Shown here piece by piece: positions 1 to 11,943 of a stretch of 64,000 nucleotides of DNA. Source of the stretch: Pseudomonadota bacterium (GTDB lineage Bacteria; Pseudomonadota; Gammaproteobacteria; Burkholderiales; Burkholderiaceae_F); assembly GCA_029778535.1 (NCBI GenBank), contig JAKOQB010000124.1:1-64000 (forward strand), given 5' to 3'. The notes under the pieces were generated by a model. That model was given only the letters and a program-made list of their open reading frames with translations. It made no database searches and was not told where the DNA came from. Within the stretch, counting starts at the first letter, position 1, and each line of letters opens with the position of its first letter. The translations under genes and the position numbers were made by a program.

Positions 1-98
1 CAGTTACCCACGACACCCTTGCCGTTCAGCTAACCCTTCCCCTTGCCGGGCGGGTCGAGGACTCTCACCTCTAAGTGAGTGCGCCCTGCCGGGCGCAC
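1..98 (-). mobile_element. 5' end of a group II intron (partial, class C-like)
   Basis: Read on the minus strand from position 98, the sequence begins GTGCG, the conserved 5' boundary of group II introns. It opens with a GTGCGCCC-GGCA-GGGCGCAC hairpin, then an AGAGGTGAGAGTCCTC segment and a GGCAAGGGTGTCGTGGG segment, both recalled from domain I of bacterial group II introns. The rest of the ribozyme and any reverse-transcriptase ORF lie beyond the left edge. The boundary follows the T-run of the ssb terminator, which is the target preference known for class C introns. Class assignment is inferred from this position only; that it is a group II intron start is fairly secure. Confidence 0.8.
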
Positions 99-99
99 C

Positions 100-123
100 A
101 AAAAAAAGGGCGCTGCCGCGCCC
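100..123 (-). terminator. rho-independent terminator of ssb
   Basis: On the minus strand a GGGCGC-GGCA-GCGCCC stem-loop (123 to 108) is followed by eight T residues (107 to 100). It lies 26 bases past the ssb stop codon. One base (99) separates the T-run from the group II intron 5' end. Confidence 0.85.
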
Positions 124-148
124 TGATGCTCCACTTGCCGGATCCCGG

Positions 149-592
149 TCAGAACGGGATGTCGTCGTCCATCTCGGCGATGTTCTGCGCCGGCTTCGCC
201 GCGGGTTTGGCGGCGGGCCGCGCGGCTGCGGACTCCTCCACGTCGCCGCCGCCCATGCCTTCGCGCGAGCCGAGCATCTGCATGTTCTCCGCGACGATCT
301 CGGTCGTGTACTTCTCCACGCCTTCCTTGTCGGTCCACTTGCGCGTGCGCAGGCGGCCCTCGACGTAGACCGGGCGCCCCTTGCGCAGGTACTCGCCGGC
401 GATCTCGGCCAGCCGGCCGAAGAACACGACGCGGTGCCATTCGGTTTCTTCCTGCTGCTGGCCGGCCGAATCCTTGTAACGGCGGGTGGTAGCGATCGAC
501 ACGTTGGCAATCGCGGCGCCGTCGGCGCTGTAGCGCGTTTCCGGGTCGCGGCCAAGATTGCCGATCAGAATGACCTTGTTCACCGATGCCAT
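149..592 (-). CDS. ssb: single-stranded DNA-binding protein
   Basis: This protein coats single-stranded DNA in replication, recombination and repair, and recruits partner proteins through its C-terminal tail. The 147-residue product has the OB-fold in residues 1-110, opening [18 protein letters not shown], then an Ala/Pro/Lys linker with AAKPAAKPA repeats, and ends in the canonical acidic tail DDDIPF that binds partner proteins. Length is normal for the family (about 150-180). The ATG start matches the usual family N-terminus. It diverges from uvrA, a common bacterial pairing of repair genes, across a 126-bp gap. I could not find a LexA-type box there. A strong terminator follows. Confidence 0.97.
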   Translation of the reverse strand: MASVNKVILIGNLGRDPETRYSADGAAIANVSIATTRRYKDSAGQQQEETEWHRVVFFGRLAEIAGEYLRKGRPVYVEGRLRTRKWTDKEGVEKYTTEIVAENMQMLGSREGMGGGDVEESAAARPAAKPAAKPAQNIAEMDDDIPF

Positions 593-718
593 CGCGCGTC
601 CTCCGGTCCCGTGGTGCGGCCATGATACCGGCTGCCAACGGGGCGCCCGGCGCGGCGACTCGCGTGCAGCAGGTCGGCGCCGCTATAGTGGCGAGTTCGG
701 CTTCGATCTCTCCCGCGC

Positions 719-3580
<2,862 letters not shown>

Positions 3581-3615
3581 CGGAGTCTTCCAGTAAGCTT
3601 CAAACCAACAAGAAA

Positions 3616-4077
3616 ATGCTCCGCGAAACACGCTCTGAGCCGGACCTCATGCCATCGACCAAAGCGCCGGCCGAGCCCTTGCCGGCGCGGTTCTCGGGGC
3701 TTGTCCTGCTGGTGGAGGACAACCCGATCAATCAGCTCGTCGCCAGCGAGATGCTGCAACTTCTGGGCGTCGAGGTCGTGTGCGCCTACGATGGCATGGA
3801 AGCGCTCGAGTCGATGCGGGGGCGCCGCTTCGACCTCGTGCTGATGGACATCCAGATGCCGCGGATGGACGGGCTCGACACGACACGCGAAATCCGTCGC
3901 CGCGAACAGCACAGCTCCGATGCCGCCACGCCGGTGGTCGCGCTGACGGCCAACGCGTCCGATGATGACCGGCAGCGCTGCCTCGCCGCGGGGATGAACG
4001 ACTTCCTGGCCAAGCCGGTGAAGACCGAGCAGATCGCCGCAGTGCTGTCACGCTACCTGCGACCGGCCACGGCCTGA
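3616..4077 (+). CDS. stand-alone CheY-like response regulator receiver
   Basis: A single REC domain with no output domain, about 153 residues. It has the acidic pocket in LLVEDNPIN, the phospho-acceptor Asp in VLMDIQMPRMDG (near residue 78) and the conserved Lys in LAKPVK (near 133). The sequence style, with LTANA and GMNDFLAKP, resembles receivers found at the C-terminus of hybrid histidine kinases, so it probably serves as a phosphorelay intermediate or is a detached hybrid-kinase module. No kinase is adjacent. The start is uncertain: ATG at 3616, or ATG at 3649 giving 142 residues; neither has a strong ribosome-binding site. It lies 35 bp after uvrA and converges with the antiporter gene. 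Confidence 0.85.
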   Translation: MLRETRSEPDLMPSTKAPAEPLPARFSGLVLLVEDNPINQLVASEMLQLLGVEVVCAYDGMEALESMRGRRFDLVLMDIQMPRMDGLDTTREIRRREQHSSDAATPVVALTANASDDDRQRCLAAGMNDFLAKPVKTEQIAAVLSRYLRPATA

Positions 4078-4089
4078 CCGGCGCGCCGG

Positions 4090-6063
4090 CTACTTTTCCA
4101 GCAGTCGCCCCTCGGCGAGTTCGAGCGCCTCGGGCACGCCGCGCAGCACGACGACGTCGCCGGCCTGCAGCAGCATGTCGTCGCTCGGATCGGCGCCGCG
4201 GATCCCGCGCCGGCGCACGGCGGTCACGTCGACGCCGATCGTTTTCAGGCCGAGCGCGCCGAGCGCCTTGCCAGCTGCGGCCGCGCCGGCCTCGATCGGC
4301 ACCGAGTGCAGCCGTACGTGCGTCTCGTCCTCGAACTCGGCCGGATCGTCGGCGCCGTGGAAGTAGCCGCGCAGCAGGCGATAGCGCGAGTCGCGCGCCT
4401 CGCGCACGCGCTTGACCACCCGCTGCAGCGGCACGCCGAGCAGCACCAGTGCGTGCGAGCCGAGCATCAGGCTGCCCTCGAAGATCTCGGGCACGACTTC
4501 CGTCGCGCCCGCCTTCAGCAGCCGGTCCAGATCGGCGTCGTCCTGCGTGCGCACGATGATCGGCAGATCGGGCCGCGCCTCGTGCGCGAAGTGGATCACC
4601 TTCAGCGCGGAGGTCGAGTTGTTGTAGCTCACGACGAGCGCCGCCGCGCGCATCAGACCGGCGGCGATCAACGTCTCGCGCCTGCCGGCGTCGCCGTAAA
4701 CGACCGAGTCGCCGGCAGCCGCGGCCTCGCGCACGCGGTCCGGATCGAGGTCGAGCGCGACGTAGCCGATGTTCTCCTGCTCGAGCATCTTGGCGAGGTG
4801 CTGGCCGCTGCGGCCAAAGCCGCAGATGATCACGTGGCGCTCGGTCGCCATCGAACGCGTGGCGACCTGGGTCAACTGCAGCGCGCGCAGCATCCACTCC
4901 GAGCCGACGAAGCGCAACGCGATGCGGTCGCTGTACTGGATCAGGAACGGCGCAGCGAGCATCGACAGCAGCATCGCGGCCAGCACGATCTGCTTCAGAT
5001 CCGGCGCCAGGATCGACCCCGACTCGGCCAGCAGCACGAAGCCGAATTCGCCCGCGGTCGCCAGCGCGAGCCCGGTACGGATCGCCGTGCCCGCGCTGGC
5101 GCCGAACGCGCGCGCCAGCGCCACGATCAGTCCGCACTTGAACGCGGTCGGCGCGAGCAGTGCGAGCAGCACCCAGCCGAAATTCTCGGCCACGATGCGA
5201 ACGTTCAACAGCATGCCGATCGTGATGAAGAACAGACCGAGCAGCACGTCGCGGAACGGCTTGATGTCGTCGGCCACCTGGTGCCGGTACTCGGTCTCGG
5301 AGATCAGCATGCCGGCGACGAACGCGCCGAGTGCAAGTGACAGCCCCGCGCGTGCCGTCAGCCACGCCAGTCCGAGCACGATCAGCAGCAGGTTCAGCGT
5401 GAACAACTCATGCGACTTGCGCCGCGCGACCAGGTGCAGCCAGTGCCGGATCAGCCACTGCCCGCCCACCAGCAGCAGCGCCAGCAGCACGACGGCCTTG
5501 GCCGCCGCCCATAGCAACGCCGAGCCGAGCCGTTCCGGCTCGGTGGCGAGCGCCGGAATCACGACCAGCAGCGGTACGACCGCCAGGTCCTGGAACAGCA
5601 GCACGCCGACGATGCGCTTGCCGTGCTCGGTCTCGAGCTCGAGGCGATCGACCAGCAGCTTGACCACGATCGCGGTCGAAGACATTGCCAGCGTGGCGCC
5701 GAGCAGGAAGCTCGCCGCGGGAGTCAAGCCCACATAGGGTCCCGCGATCCAGCCGGCCGCGGCAATGATCACGATCGTCGCCAGCACCTGCGCAAAGCCG
5801 AGCCCGAACACGATCTGCCGCATGCTCTTCAGCTTCGGCAGGGAGAACTCCAGGCCGATCGAGAACATCAGAAACACGACCCCGAACTCGGCCAGGTAGC
5901 GCGTATTGCCGGTGTCCGGCACGACGCCGAGCGCGTACGGACCGGCCAGGATGCCGATGACCAGATAGGCCAGCATCGGCGGCAGGTCGAGCAGTCGGAA
6001 TGCGACGACGCCCGCCACGGAGGCGGCGAGCAAGAACAGCGTCAGTTCAAGCGCGGTCGGCAT
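4090..6063 (-). CDS. KefB/KefC-type cation:proton antiporter
   Basis: A 657-residue inner-membrane monovalent cation:proton antiporter of the CPA2 family. Residues 1 to about 390 form a dozen hydrophobic segments. Next comes a TrkA-N (RCK) Rossmann domain starting VIICGFGRSGQ near 412, then a C-terminal TrkA-C domain (about 575-657) that would bind ligand or nucleotide. This full architecture matches the potassium/proton exchangers that protect cells from electrophiles or control pH. No KefF/KefG-type quinone reductase is adjacent, so I cannot assign it to KefB or KefC. It is convergent with the receiver gene and divergent from kdsD. Confidence 0.92.
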   Translation of the reverse strand: MPTALELTLFLLAASVAGVVAFRLLDLPPMLAYLVIGILAGPYALGVVPDTGNTRYLAEFGVVFLMFSIGLEFSLPKLKSMRQIVFGLGFAQVLATIVIIAAAGWIAGPYVGLTPAASFLLGATLAMSSTAIVVKLLVDRLELETEHGKRIVGVLLFQDLAVVPLLVVIPALATEPERLGSALLWAAAKAVVLLALLLVGGQWLIRHWLHLVARRKSHELFTLNLLLIVLGLAWLTARAGLSLALGAFVAGMLISETEYRHQVADDIKPFRDVLLGLFFITIGMLLNVRIVAENFGWVLLALLAPTAFKCGLIVALARAFGASAGTAIRTGLALATAGEFGFVLLAESGSILAPDLKQIVLAAMLLSMLAAPFLIQYSDRIALRFVGSEWMLRALQLTQVATRSMATERHVIICGFGRSGQHLAKMLEQENIGYVALDLDPDRVREAAAAGDSVVYGDAGRRETLIAAGLMRAAALVVSYNNSTSALKVIHFAHEARPDLPIIVRTQDDADLDRLLKAGATEVVPEIFEGSLMLGSHALVLLGVPLQRVVKRVREARDSRYRLLRGYFHGADDPAEFEDETHVRLHSVPIEAGAAAAGKALGALGLKTIGVDVTAVRRRGIRGADPSDDMLLQAGDVVVLRGVPEALELAEGRLLEK

Positions 6064-6196
6064 GGCGCGTGGTGCGACGATCCGGACGCCCGCAATCAGC
6101 CATCCGGCTACAGCAATTCCTGTGCCAGCTTGATGGCCGCGAGAGTATCATCGACCGCGATTTTCCCGCTGCAAATCCTCCCGTTCCCCGGTCTCG

Positions 6197-7183
6197 ATGG
6201 AAGACTCACGCAACCGGCCCCGTGCACCGGCACTCGAACTGGCGCGCGAGGTGCTGGCGATCGAGTCGCAGGCAGTCGCCGCGCTGGCGGGCCGGCTCGA
6301 CGCCGGATTCCTGCGCGCGGTGGACCTGCTGCTGGCGTGCCGCGGACGGATTGTCGTGTCGGGGGTCGGCAAGAGCGGTCACATCGGCCGCAAGATCGCG
6401 GCCACGCTGGCCTCGACCGGCACGCCCGCGCTGTTCGTGCACGCGGCCGAGGCGGCGCACGGCGACCTCGGGATGATCACCCCGGCCGACGTTCTGATCG
6501 CATTGTCCTATTCGGGCGAGACCGCGGAACTGCTGACGATCGTGCCGCTGATCAAGCTCGAAGGCACGCCGATGATCGCCATCACCGGCAGCGCCGGATC
6601 GTCGTTGGCGCGGCACGCCGACGTGCATCTGGACGTGCGCGTCGATAAGGAGGCCTGTCCGCTGAACCTGGCGCCGACCTCGTCGACCACCGCCACGCTC
6701 GCGCTCGGCGACGCGCTGGCGATCGCATGCATGGAGGCGCGCGGATTCGGGCCGGCCGATTTCGCGCGCTCGCATCCGGGCGGCGCGCTCGGCCGGCGAT
6801 TGCTCACGCGGGTGGCGGACATCATGCGCACGGGCGACGCGGTCCCTTCGGTGCCGATCGACGCCAGCGTGCTCGACGCGGTGGCCGAGATCGGCAAGAA
6901 GCGCCTCGGCATGACGGCAGTGCTCGAACGCGACGGCGCGCTGGCCGGCATCTTCACCGAGGGCGACCTGCGCCGCCTGATCGAACGCGTCGGCGACGTG
7001 CGCGCGCTGCGCGTGGCCGACGTGATGACGCGCACGCCGCTGACCGTGCCGTCCGGCATGCTCGCGGCGGAAGCGGCTCGAATCCTCGACGCAAGCCTAA
7101 GGAATCAATTGCTCGTTATCGACGACGGCAAGCTGGTGGGCGCGCTGCACATGCACGACCTGACCGCCGCGAAGGTGCTTTGA
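6197..7183 (+). CDS. kdsD: arabinose-5-phosphate isomerase
   Basis: This enzyme interconverts D-ribulose 5-phosphate and D-arabinose 5-phosphate, the first step toward Kdo for lipopolysaccharide. The 328-residue protein has a SIS domain (about 45-180) with GVGKSGHIG near 55-63 and the family motif SHPGGALGRRLL. Two CBS domains follow (about 213-265 and 275-328). Length is typical. It is the first gene of an operon with kdsC and the lpt genes; its TGA shares one base with the kdsC ATG, so translation is likely coupled. The ATG at 6197 gives the usual N-terminus. Confidence 0.96.
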   Translation: MEDSRNRPRAPALELAREVLAIESQAVAALAGRLDAGFLRAVDLLLACRGRIVVSGVGKSGHIGRKIAATLASTGTPALFVHAAEAAHGDLGMITPADVLIALSYSGETAELLTIVPLIKLEGTPMIAITGSAGSSLARHADVHLDVRVDKEACPLNLAPTSSTTATLALGDALAIACMEARGFGPADFARSHPGGALGRRLLTRVADIMRTGDAVPSVPIDASVLDAVAEIGKKRLGMTAVLERDGALAGIFTEGDLRRLIERVGDVRALRVADVMTRTPLTVPSGMLAAEAARILDASLRNQLLVIDDGKLVGALHMHDLTAAKVL

Positions 7184-7725
7184 TGGACTCCGATGCCGAG
7201 GCGCGCGCCGCGAATGTCCGCCTGCTGATCCTCGACGTCGACGGCGTGCTGACCGACGGCCGGCTGTACTTCGGGCCGCAGGGCGAGGCGCTGAAGGTGT
7301 TCGACGTGCGCGACGGTCACGGGATCAAGCTGCTGCGCGCCGCGGGCATCGAAGTGGCGATCCTGTCGTCGCGGCGTTCCGAGATCGTCGGCGTGCGCGC
7401 GCGCGAACTAGGCATCGAACGCGTGCTGCAGGGCGAAGCCGACAAGCTCGCGGGCTTCAAGCGGTTGCTGGCGGACATGAGGCTTTCGGCCGCGCAGTGC
7501 GCCTACATCGGCGACGATTGGCCCGACTTGCCCGTGCTGTCGCAAGTCGGACTGGCCGCGACGGTCGCCGATGCAGTTCCCGAGGTGCGCCGCGCCGCGC
7601 ACTGGATTGCGCCCGCCGGCGGCGGCTGCGGCGCGGTACGGCAGGTAGCGGAATTCCTGCTGCGCGCGCAAGGCAGGTTCGACGCAGCGCTGGCGGGCTT
7701 CACGGAAGGCCGCGCGCATGCGTGA
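7183..7725 (+). CDS. kdsC: 3-deoxy-D-manno-octulosonate-8-phosphate phosphatase
   Basis: KdsC is a small HAD-family phosphatase that releases Kdo from Kdo-8-phosphate. The 180-residue product shows HAD motif I as LDVDGVLTDG (Asp18 and Asp20), the FDVRDGHGIK segment typical of KdsC, a motif II region reading AILSSRRSE where many homologues have ITGR, a Lys in GEADKL, and the acidic loop IGDDWPDLPVL. The short cap-less C1-type form agrees with a tetrameric KdsC. The start shares a base with the kdsD stop and the gene end overlaps lptC by 8 bp, so this is a tightly packed operon. Confidence 0.95.
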   Translation: MDSDAEARAANVRLLILDVDGVLTDGRLYFGPQGEALKVFDVRDGHGIKLLRAAGIEVAILSSRRSEIVGVRARELGIERVLQGEADKLAGFKRLLADMRLSAAQCAYIGDDWPDLPVLSQVGLAATVADAVPEVRRAAHWIAPAGGGCGAVRQVAEFLLRAQGRFDAALAGFTEGRAHA

Positions 7726-8299
7726 CCGCATCACGACGATCATCGCGATCGCGCTGCTGGCGATCGTCACGGCAACCAGCTACTGGTATTCGCGTGTGAT
7801 GCGGATGCCGGAAAGCGCCGAGCCGCCGCGCCCCGGCACGCCGGACATCGTGGTCGACCGCGTGGTGCTGACGCAGTTCGATGACCAGGGGCGCGCGCGC
7901 AACAAGCTGTTCGGCGAACAGCTGCGGCATTTCGCGGAGAACGACGACATCGAAGTCACCGCGCCGCGGCTGGTGAGCCTGCGGCCCGACCAGCCGCGCG
8001 TCGAAGCGCGCGCGGACACTGCGCGCGTCGAGAACGCCGGCGAGCGCCTGTACCTGAAGGGCGACGTGACGATCGCACGCGCCGCGTTCGGCGGCGAGCC
8101 GCCGATGAAGATGGCGACCGACTACCTGCTGGTGCTGCCCGATGAGGACCGCTACCGCACCGACCGCCCGGTGACGCTCGCACGTGGCGACTCGTCGATC
8201 CGCGCCAACGCGATGGACTTCGACAACATCGCGCGCACCGTGGTGCTGACCGGCGCAGTGCACAGCGTGATCGAGCCGCGACCGGCGGCGAGGCGATAG
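7718..8299 (+). CDS. lptC: LPS export protein LptC
   Basis: LptC is a bitopic inner-membrane protein that receives lipopolysaccharide from LptBFG and passes it to LptA. The 193-residue protein has one N-terminal membrane segment (about residues 5-25), followed by a periplasmic beta-jellyroll of the YrbK type. Sequence conservation is low, as usual for the family. Position between kdsC and lptA and the matching length and topology support the assignment. The ATG overlaps the end of kdsC by 8 bp. Confidence 0.92.
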   Translation: MRDRITTIIAIALLAIVTATSYWYSRVMRMPESAEPPRPGTPDIVVDRVVLTQFDDQGRARNKLFGEQLRHFAENDDIEVTAPRLVSLRPDQPRVEARADTARVENAGERLYLKGDVTIARAAFGGEPPMKMATDYLLVLPDEDRYRTDRPVTLARGDSSIRANAMDFDNIARTVVLTGAVHSVIEPRPAARR

Positions 8300-8302
8300 C
8301 TG

Positions 8303-8899
8303 ATGCCGCTGCGCTCGCGTCGATGGCTGCTGATCACGCTTGCGTTCGCCGCGCTGCCGGCGTTCGCCGATCGCGCGGATCGCGACAAGCCGACCCAGAT
8401 CGACGCGGATGTGTGGCGCGGGAATGAGCTGAAGCAGGTGGTCGTTTACAGCGGCAAGGTTGTGCTGACCAAGGGAACCCTGCGCATCACCGGCGATCGC
8501 CTCGCGCTGCGCGAGGACCCGGAAGGCTATCAGTACGCGATCGTGACGGCCGCGCCCGGCGGTCTCGCCACGTTCCGGCAGCGGCGCGACCCGGCCCAGC
8601 CGGGCGTGGAGGAATTCATCGAGGCCGACGCCGAGCGGCTCGAATACGACGGAAAGGCGGAGACGATCAAGCTCATCGGGCGCGCGCGCGTCAAGCGGAC
8701 CGAGAACGGCGAGACGCGCGACGAGTTCAGCGGCGGCGAGATCACGTACAACATGCGCGAGTCGCGCTACAGCGGTCAGGGCGACACGAAGGATGGCGGG
8801 CGCACGCGCACCATCATCGCGCCCCGTTTGCCGGCGCCGCCTGAGCCGCCCGCTCCGCTCGCGCCCGCGCGCAGCCTCGAGCCGGAGCGCAAGAAGTGA
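8303..8899 (+). CDS. lptA: LPS transport periplasmic protein LptA
   Basis: LptA forms the periplasmic bridge for lipopolysaccharide between LptC and LptD. The 198-residue precursor has a signal peptide ending about ALPAFA-D (residue 22), then the OstA-like fold: [27 protein letters not shown] and later [15 protein letters not shown]. The C-terminus is Pro/Ala-rich and probably disordered. The stop overlaps the lptB GTG start (GTGA), implying coupled translation. Confidence 0.95.
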   Translation: MPLRSRRWLLITLAFAALPAFADRADRDKPTQIDADVWRGNELKQVVVYSGKVVLTKGTLRITGDRLALREDPEGYQYAIVTAAPGGLATFRQRRDPAQPGVEEFIEADAERLEYDGKAETIKLIGRARVKRTENGETRDEFSGGEITYNMRESRYSGQGDTKDGGRTRTIIAPRLPAPPEPPAPLAPARSLEPERKK

Positions 8900-9690
8900 A
8901 CGACACCGCCGTGACCGCTGCCCGGCCGACCGTGCGCGGTTCCCTGGCGCGCGGTCGTCTCGTGGTCGAGCATCTGCGCAAACAATACGGAACGCGCGTG
9001 GTCGTCAAGGATGTCTCGCTCACGGTCGAAGCGGGCGAGGTCGTCGGACTGCTGGGACCGAACGGCGCCGGCAAGACAACCTGCTTCTACATGGTGGTCG
9101 GACTGGTTCCGATGGACGGCGGCACGATCTCTCTCGACGACACGTCGATCGCGCACCTGCCGATCCACCGGCGGGCACGGCTCGGCCTGTCGTACCTGCC
9201 GCAGGAGGCGTCGGTGTTCCGCCGCCTGACGGTCGAAGAGAACGTGCGCGCGGTGCTCGAGCTGCAGGTCGACGAGACCCGCAAGCCGCTCGCGCCCGCG
9301 CGCGTGCAGCATCAGCTAGACGCGCTGCTCGACGAGCTGCAGATCGCGCACCTGCGCACCAACACCGCGCACAGCCTGTCGGGCGGCGAGCGCCGCCGCG
9401 TCGAGATCGCCCGCGCGCTGGCGGCGCGGCCGCGCTTCATCCTGCTCGACGAGCCCTTCGCCGGCGTCGACCCGATCGCGGTGATCGAGATCCAGCGCAT
9501 CGTGCGGTTCCTGAAGGAACGCGGCATCGGCGTGCTGATCACCGACCACAACGTGCGCGAGACGCTCGGCATCTGCGACCACGCGTACATCATCAACGAG
9601 GGCCAGGTGCTCGCGGCCGGCGCGCCGCACGAGATCGTCGAGAATGACTCGGTGCGCCGTGTCTATCTGGGTGAGCACTTCCGCATGTAG
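8896..9690 (+). CDS. lptB: LPS export ABC transporter ATP-binding protein
   Basis: LptB is the cytoplasmic ATPase that drives lipopolysaccharide extraction through LptFG. Of its 264 residues, about 25 N-terminal ones are poorly conserved. Then come Walker A GPNGAGKT (about 55-62), the Q-loop in [11 protein letters not shown], signature LSGGERRR near 162, Walker [13 protein letters not shown] (from about 181) and the H-loop in ITDHNV. The GTG start overlaps the lptA stop. A later in-frame start would give the more usual 240-residue size, so the N-terminus is not certain. rpoN follows after 11 bp, as in many proteobacteria. Confidence 0.96.
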   Translation: MNDTAVTAARPTVRGSLARGRLVVEHLRKQYGTRVVVKDVSLTVEAGEVVGLLGPNGAGKTTCFYMVVGLVPMDGGTISLDDTSIAHLPIHRRARLGLSYLPQEASVFRRLTVEENVRAVLELQVDETRKPLAPARVQHQLDALLDELQIAHLRTNTAHSLSGGERRRVEIARALAARPRFILLDEPFAGVDPIAVIEIQRIVRFLKERGIGVLITDHNVRETLGICDHAYIINEGQVLAAGAPHEIVENDSVRRVYLGEHFRM

Positions 9691-9701
9691 CGGGCGCATG
9701 G

Positions 9702-11174
9702 ATGAAGCCCGGCCTGCATCTGAAACTCGGTCAGCATCTGGCGCTGACGCCGCAACTGCAGCAGTCGATCCGGCTGCTGCAGCTATCCACGCTCGAACTG
9801 AATCAGGAAATCGAGCAGGCGCTGGCGGATAACCCGCTGCTGGAACGCGACGACGATCCGCTCGCCACATCGATGCGCATCGCGTCCGACGGCGCGATCG
9901 TCGACAAGGCGCCCGCGGCCGAGCCGCCCGACGCTGCGCCCGAAGCGCCGGCCAAGGAAGTCAATGGCGCCGATCACGGCGAAGGCGACGCCGGAGTTCC
10001 GGATTGGGGTTCGGCGGCGAGTGCGCCTGCCGACGACGACGACTCCGGTCCGCTGTCGTGGGCCACGACGAGAACATCGCTGTCCGAGCACCTGAACGTG
10101 CAGCTCGCCGCAACGCAGGTTTCAGCGCGCGATCGGGCGCTGATCGAGCTGCTGATTGAGGCGCTCGACGAGGATGGCTACCTCACGTCGACGCTGGAAG
10201 AGTTGCAGCAGATGTGCCCGCCCGACGCCGGCATCGAATTGGAGGAGCTTTCGGCCGCATTGAAGCTGCTGCAAAGTTTCGATCCGCCCGGAGTCGGCGC
10301 GCGTACGCCGGCCGAGTGCCTGCTGATCCAACTCGATGCGTTGGGAAGGCAGGCGGATGCGCCGCACTCGGCACAAGCCGTGGCATACGCGAAGGCGATA
10401 GTTAGCGAGCACTTGCCGTTACTGGCGAACAGGGATTTCGCCAGGCTGCGCCGCCTGCTTGGCGCGAGCGACGAGGATCTGCGTACCGCGCATCAGGTGA
10501 TTCGTGGACTGAACCCGCGCCCGGGCGTAGGCTTTGGCGCAGAGACAATCGATTACGTGGTGCCGGACATCTTCGTCCGGCGCATTAAGGGCCGGTGGAT
10601 CGCGCAACTGAATCCGGACGTCATGCCGCGATTGCGCGTGAATCAGCTTTACGCGTCGATTGTCAAACGCGACAGAGGCAAGGAAGGACAGGCCCCTTGG
10701 TCGGCTCGGTTGCAGGAAGCGCGCTGGCTGATACGCAACATTCAGCAGCGGTTCGACACCATCCTGCGCGTGGCCCAGGCGATCGTCGATCGCCAGCACA
10801 ACTTCTTCACCCACGGCGCCATCGCGATGCGCCCGCTCGTGCTGCGCGAGATCGCCGGTACGGTGAACCTGCACGAATCGACCGTGTCGCGCGTGACCGC
10901 CAACAAGTACATGTCGACGCCGTTCGGCGTGTTCGAACTCAAGTATTTCTTCGGCAGCCATGTGGCGACCGAAACCGGAGGCGCGGCTTCGTCGACGGCG
11001 ATCCGCGCGTTGATCAAGCAACTGATAGGAGCGGAGAACCCGAAGGATCCATTGTCCGATAACCACATCGCAGAACTGCTCGGCGAACAGGGCATTGTGG
11101 TGGCGCGGCGGACCGTCGCGAAATACCGCGAAGCGCTGAAGATCCCGCCGGTAGCCATGCGAAAAGTGCTGTAG
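9702..11174 (+). CDS. rpoN: RNA polymerase sigma-54 factor
   Basis: Sigma-54 directs RNA polymerase to -24/-12 promoters and needs AAA+ activators. The 490-residue protein has the Gln/Leu-rich region I ([13 protein letters not shown]), an acidic region II, the core-binding domain (about 110-300), a helix-turn-helix containing [15 protein letters not shown], and the RpoN box [10 protein letters not shown] (about 468-477), which reads the -24 element. All key parts are intact and the length is normal. It sits just behind lptB and ahead of hpf, the classic order. Confidence 0.97.
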   Translation: MKPGLHLKLGQHLALTPQLQQSIRLLQLSTLELNQEIEQALADNPLLERDDDPLATSMRIASDGAIVDKAPAAEPPDAAPEAPAKEVNGADHGEGDAGVPDWGSAASAPADDDDSGPLSWATTRTSLSEHLNVQLAATQVSARDRALIELLIEALDEDGYLTSTLEELQQMCPPDAGIELEELSAALKLLQSFDPPGVGARTPAECLLIQLDALGRQADAPHSAQAVAYAKAIVSEHLPLLANRDFARLRRLLGASDEDLRTAHQVIRGLNPRPGVGFGAETIDYVVPDIFVRRIKGRWIAQLNPDVMPRLRVNQLYASIVKRDRGKEGQAPWSARLQEARWLIRNIQQRFDTILRVAQAIVDRQHNFFTHGAIAMRPLVLREIAGTVNLHESTVSRVTANKYMSTPFGVFELKYFFGSHVATETGGAASSTAIRALIKQLIGAENPKDPLSDNHIAELLGEQGIVVARRTVAKYREALKIPPVAMRKVL

Positions 11175-11262
11175 CGGCGCGGGCGCCGTGGTGCCTGCGT
11201 TGTTCCGTCAAACCTGCCGGCGCGTGCGTCGCGCGTCGCCGGCCCTAGCGTAAGGGTGCTGC

Positions 11263-11595
11263 ATGAACCTCATCATCCACGGTCATCATGTCGAAGTGAC
11301 TCCCGCGCTGCGCGGCTACGTCGAGGGCAAGATGGAACGGATCCGGCGCCATTTCGATCATCTGATCGAGGCCGACGTCGTGCTATCCGTGGAAGACAAG
11401 CTCAGACAATGCGCGGAGATCACGCTGCGGGTGCGCGGCAACAGCCTGCACGCGGAGGCGACCGACGAGGACATGTATGCCGCGATCGACTGCCTGATGG
11501 ACAAGCTCGATCGCCAGGTGCTGCGGCACAAGGACCGGGTCCGCAATCACGTGCGCGATCCGCTCAAACACCAGGACGCGCAACAGCAGCAGTGA
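11263..11595 (+). CDS. hpf: ribosome hibernation-promoting factor (short form)
   Basis: HPF binds the 30S decoding region and promotes inactive ribosome dimers in stationary phase. The 110-residue protein has only the beta-alpha-beta-beta-beta-alpha HPF domain (MNLIIHGHHVEVTPAL to about residue 100) and a Gln-rich tail. The dimerising extension of long HPF is absent, so it is the short form found downstream of rpoN in proteobacteria. A 348-bp gap separates it from ptsN. Confidence 0.94.
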   Translation: MNLIIHGHHVEVTPALRGYVEGKMERIRRHFDHLIEADVVLSVEDKLRQCAEITLRVRGNSLHAEATDEDMYAAIDCLMDKLDRQVLRHKDRVRNHVRDPLKHQDAQQQQ

Positions 11596-11943
11596 GACCG
11601 GGGCGGTACGCGCGACCAGGGTCCGCGCCTCTTGCGGTGACCTCTGGCAGCGTTGTTGCAATGCCGCAACACTGCTCGCGGGGCGGCTGCGGTTGGAGGC
11701 CCGCCTCGATTGCGCCTTCGGGCCGGCGCCTATACTGCACTGCATCTCAAACTCCGGGGACATCGGCGAAGGAAACTTGCCGCGGTCAGCCCTTGGGCGC
11801 CCGAGCCGATCCCGAAGCCGTCCGCTGACCGAGAGATGGCTGCGAACAAACCCCTATCCGGATCGATCCGAGTTTGCCCCAACGGGTAACCTCGGCTGCG
11901 ATAGCCGCTCCGGTCATCCGCGCTCAAGGCCCCGATCCGCGAA
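11596..11943 (+). other. hpf-ptsN intergenic region
   Basis: No convincing gene lies here; the short open frames have no recognisable product. It holds a sigma-54-like -24/-12 motif (11645-11660) and a TATACT hexamer at 11731-11736 preceded by TTGCGC at 11710, with a short 15-bp spacer. Transcripts from either would have a long leader before ptsN. I see no clear terminator for hpf. Confidence 0.6.
11645..11660 (+). promoter_or_regulatory. candidate sigma-54 promoter upstream of ptsN
   Basis: TGGCAGCGTTGTTGCA matches the -24 GG and -12 GC dinucleotides at the correct spacing, with TGGCA and TTGCA intact; two positions of the core consensus differ. The predicted start would be near 11671, about 270 bp before ptsN. 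It is a sequence match only, and no activator site was identified. Confidence 0.45.

Noticed and set aside
79-98. GTGCGCCC-TGCC-GGGCGCAC hairpin as a plus-strand terminator
   Set aside because: No T-run follows on the plus strand, and on the minus strand it is the first hairpin of the group II intron.
593-718. SOS (LexA) box between ssb and uvrA
   Set aside because: No CTGT-N8-ACAG-like palindrome is visible in the gap, so SOS control of these genes is not supported here.
11653-11889. Short ORFs between hpf and ptsN
   Set aside because: They have no recognisable domains, no ribosome-binding site and overlap one another in several frames.
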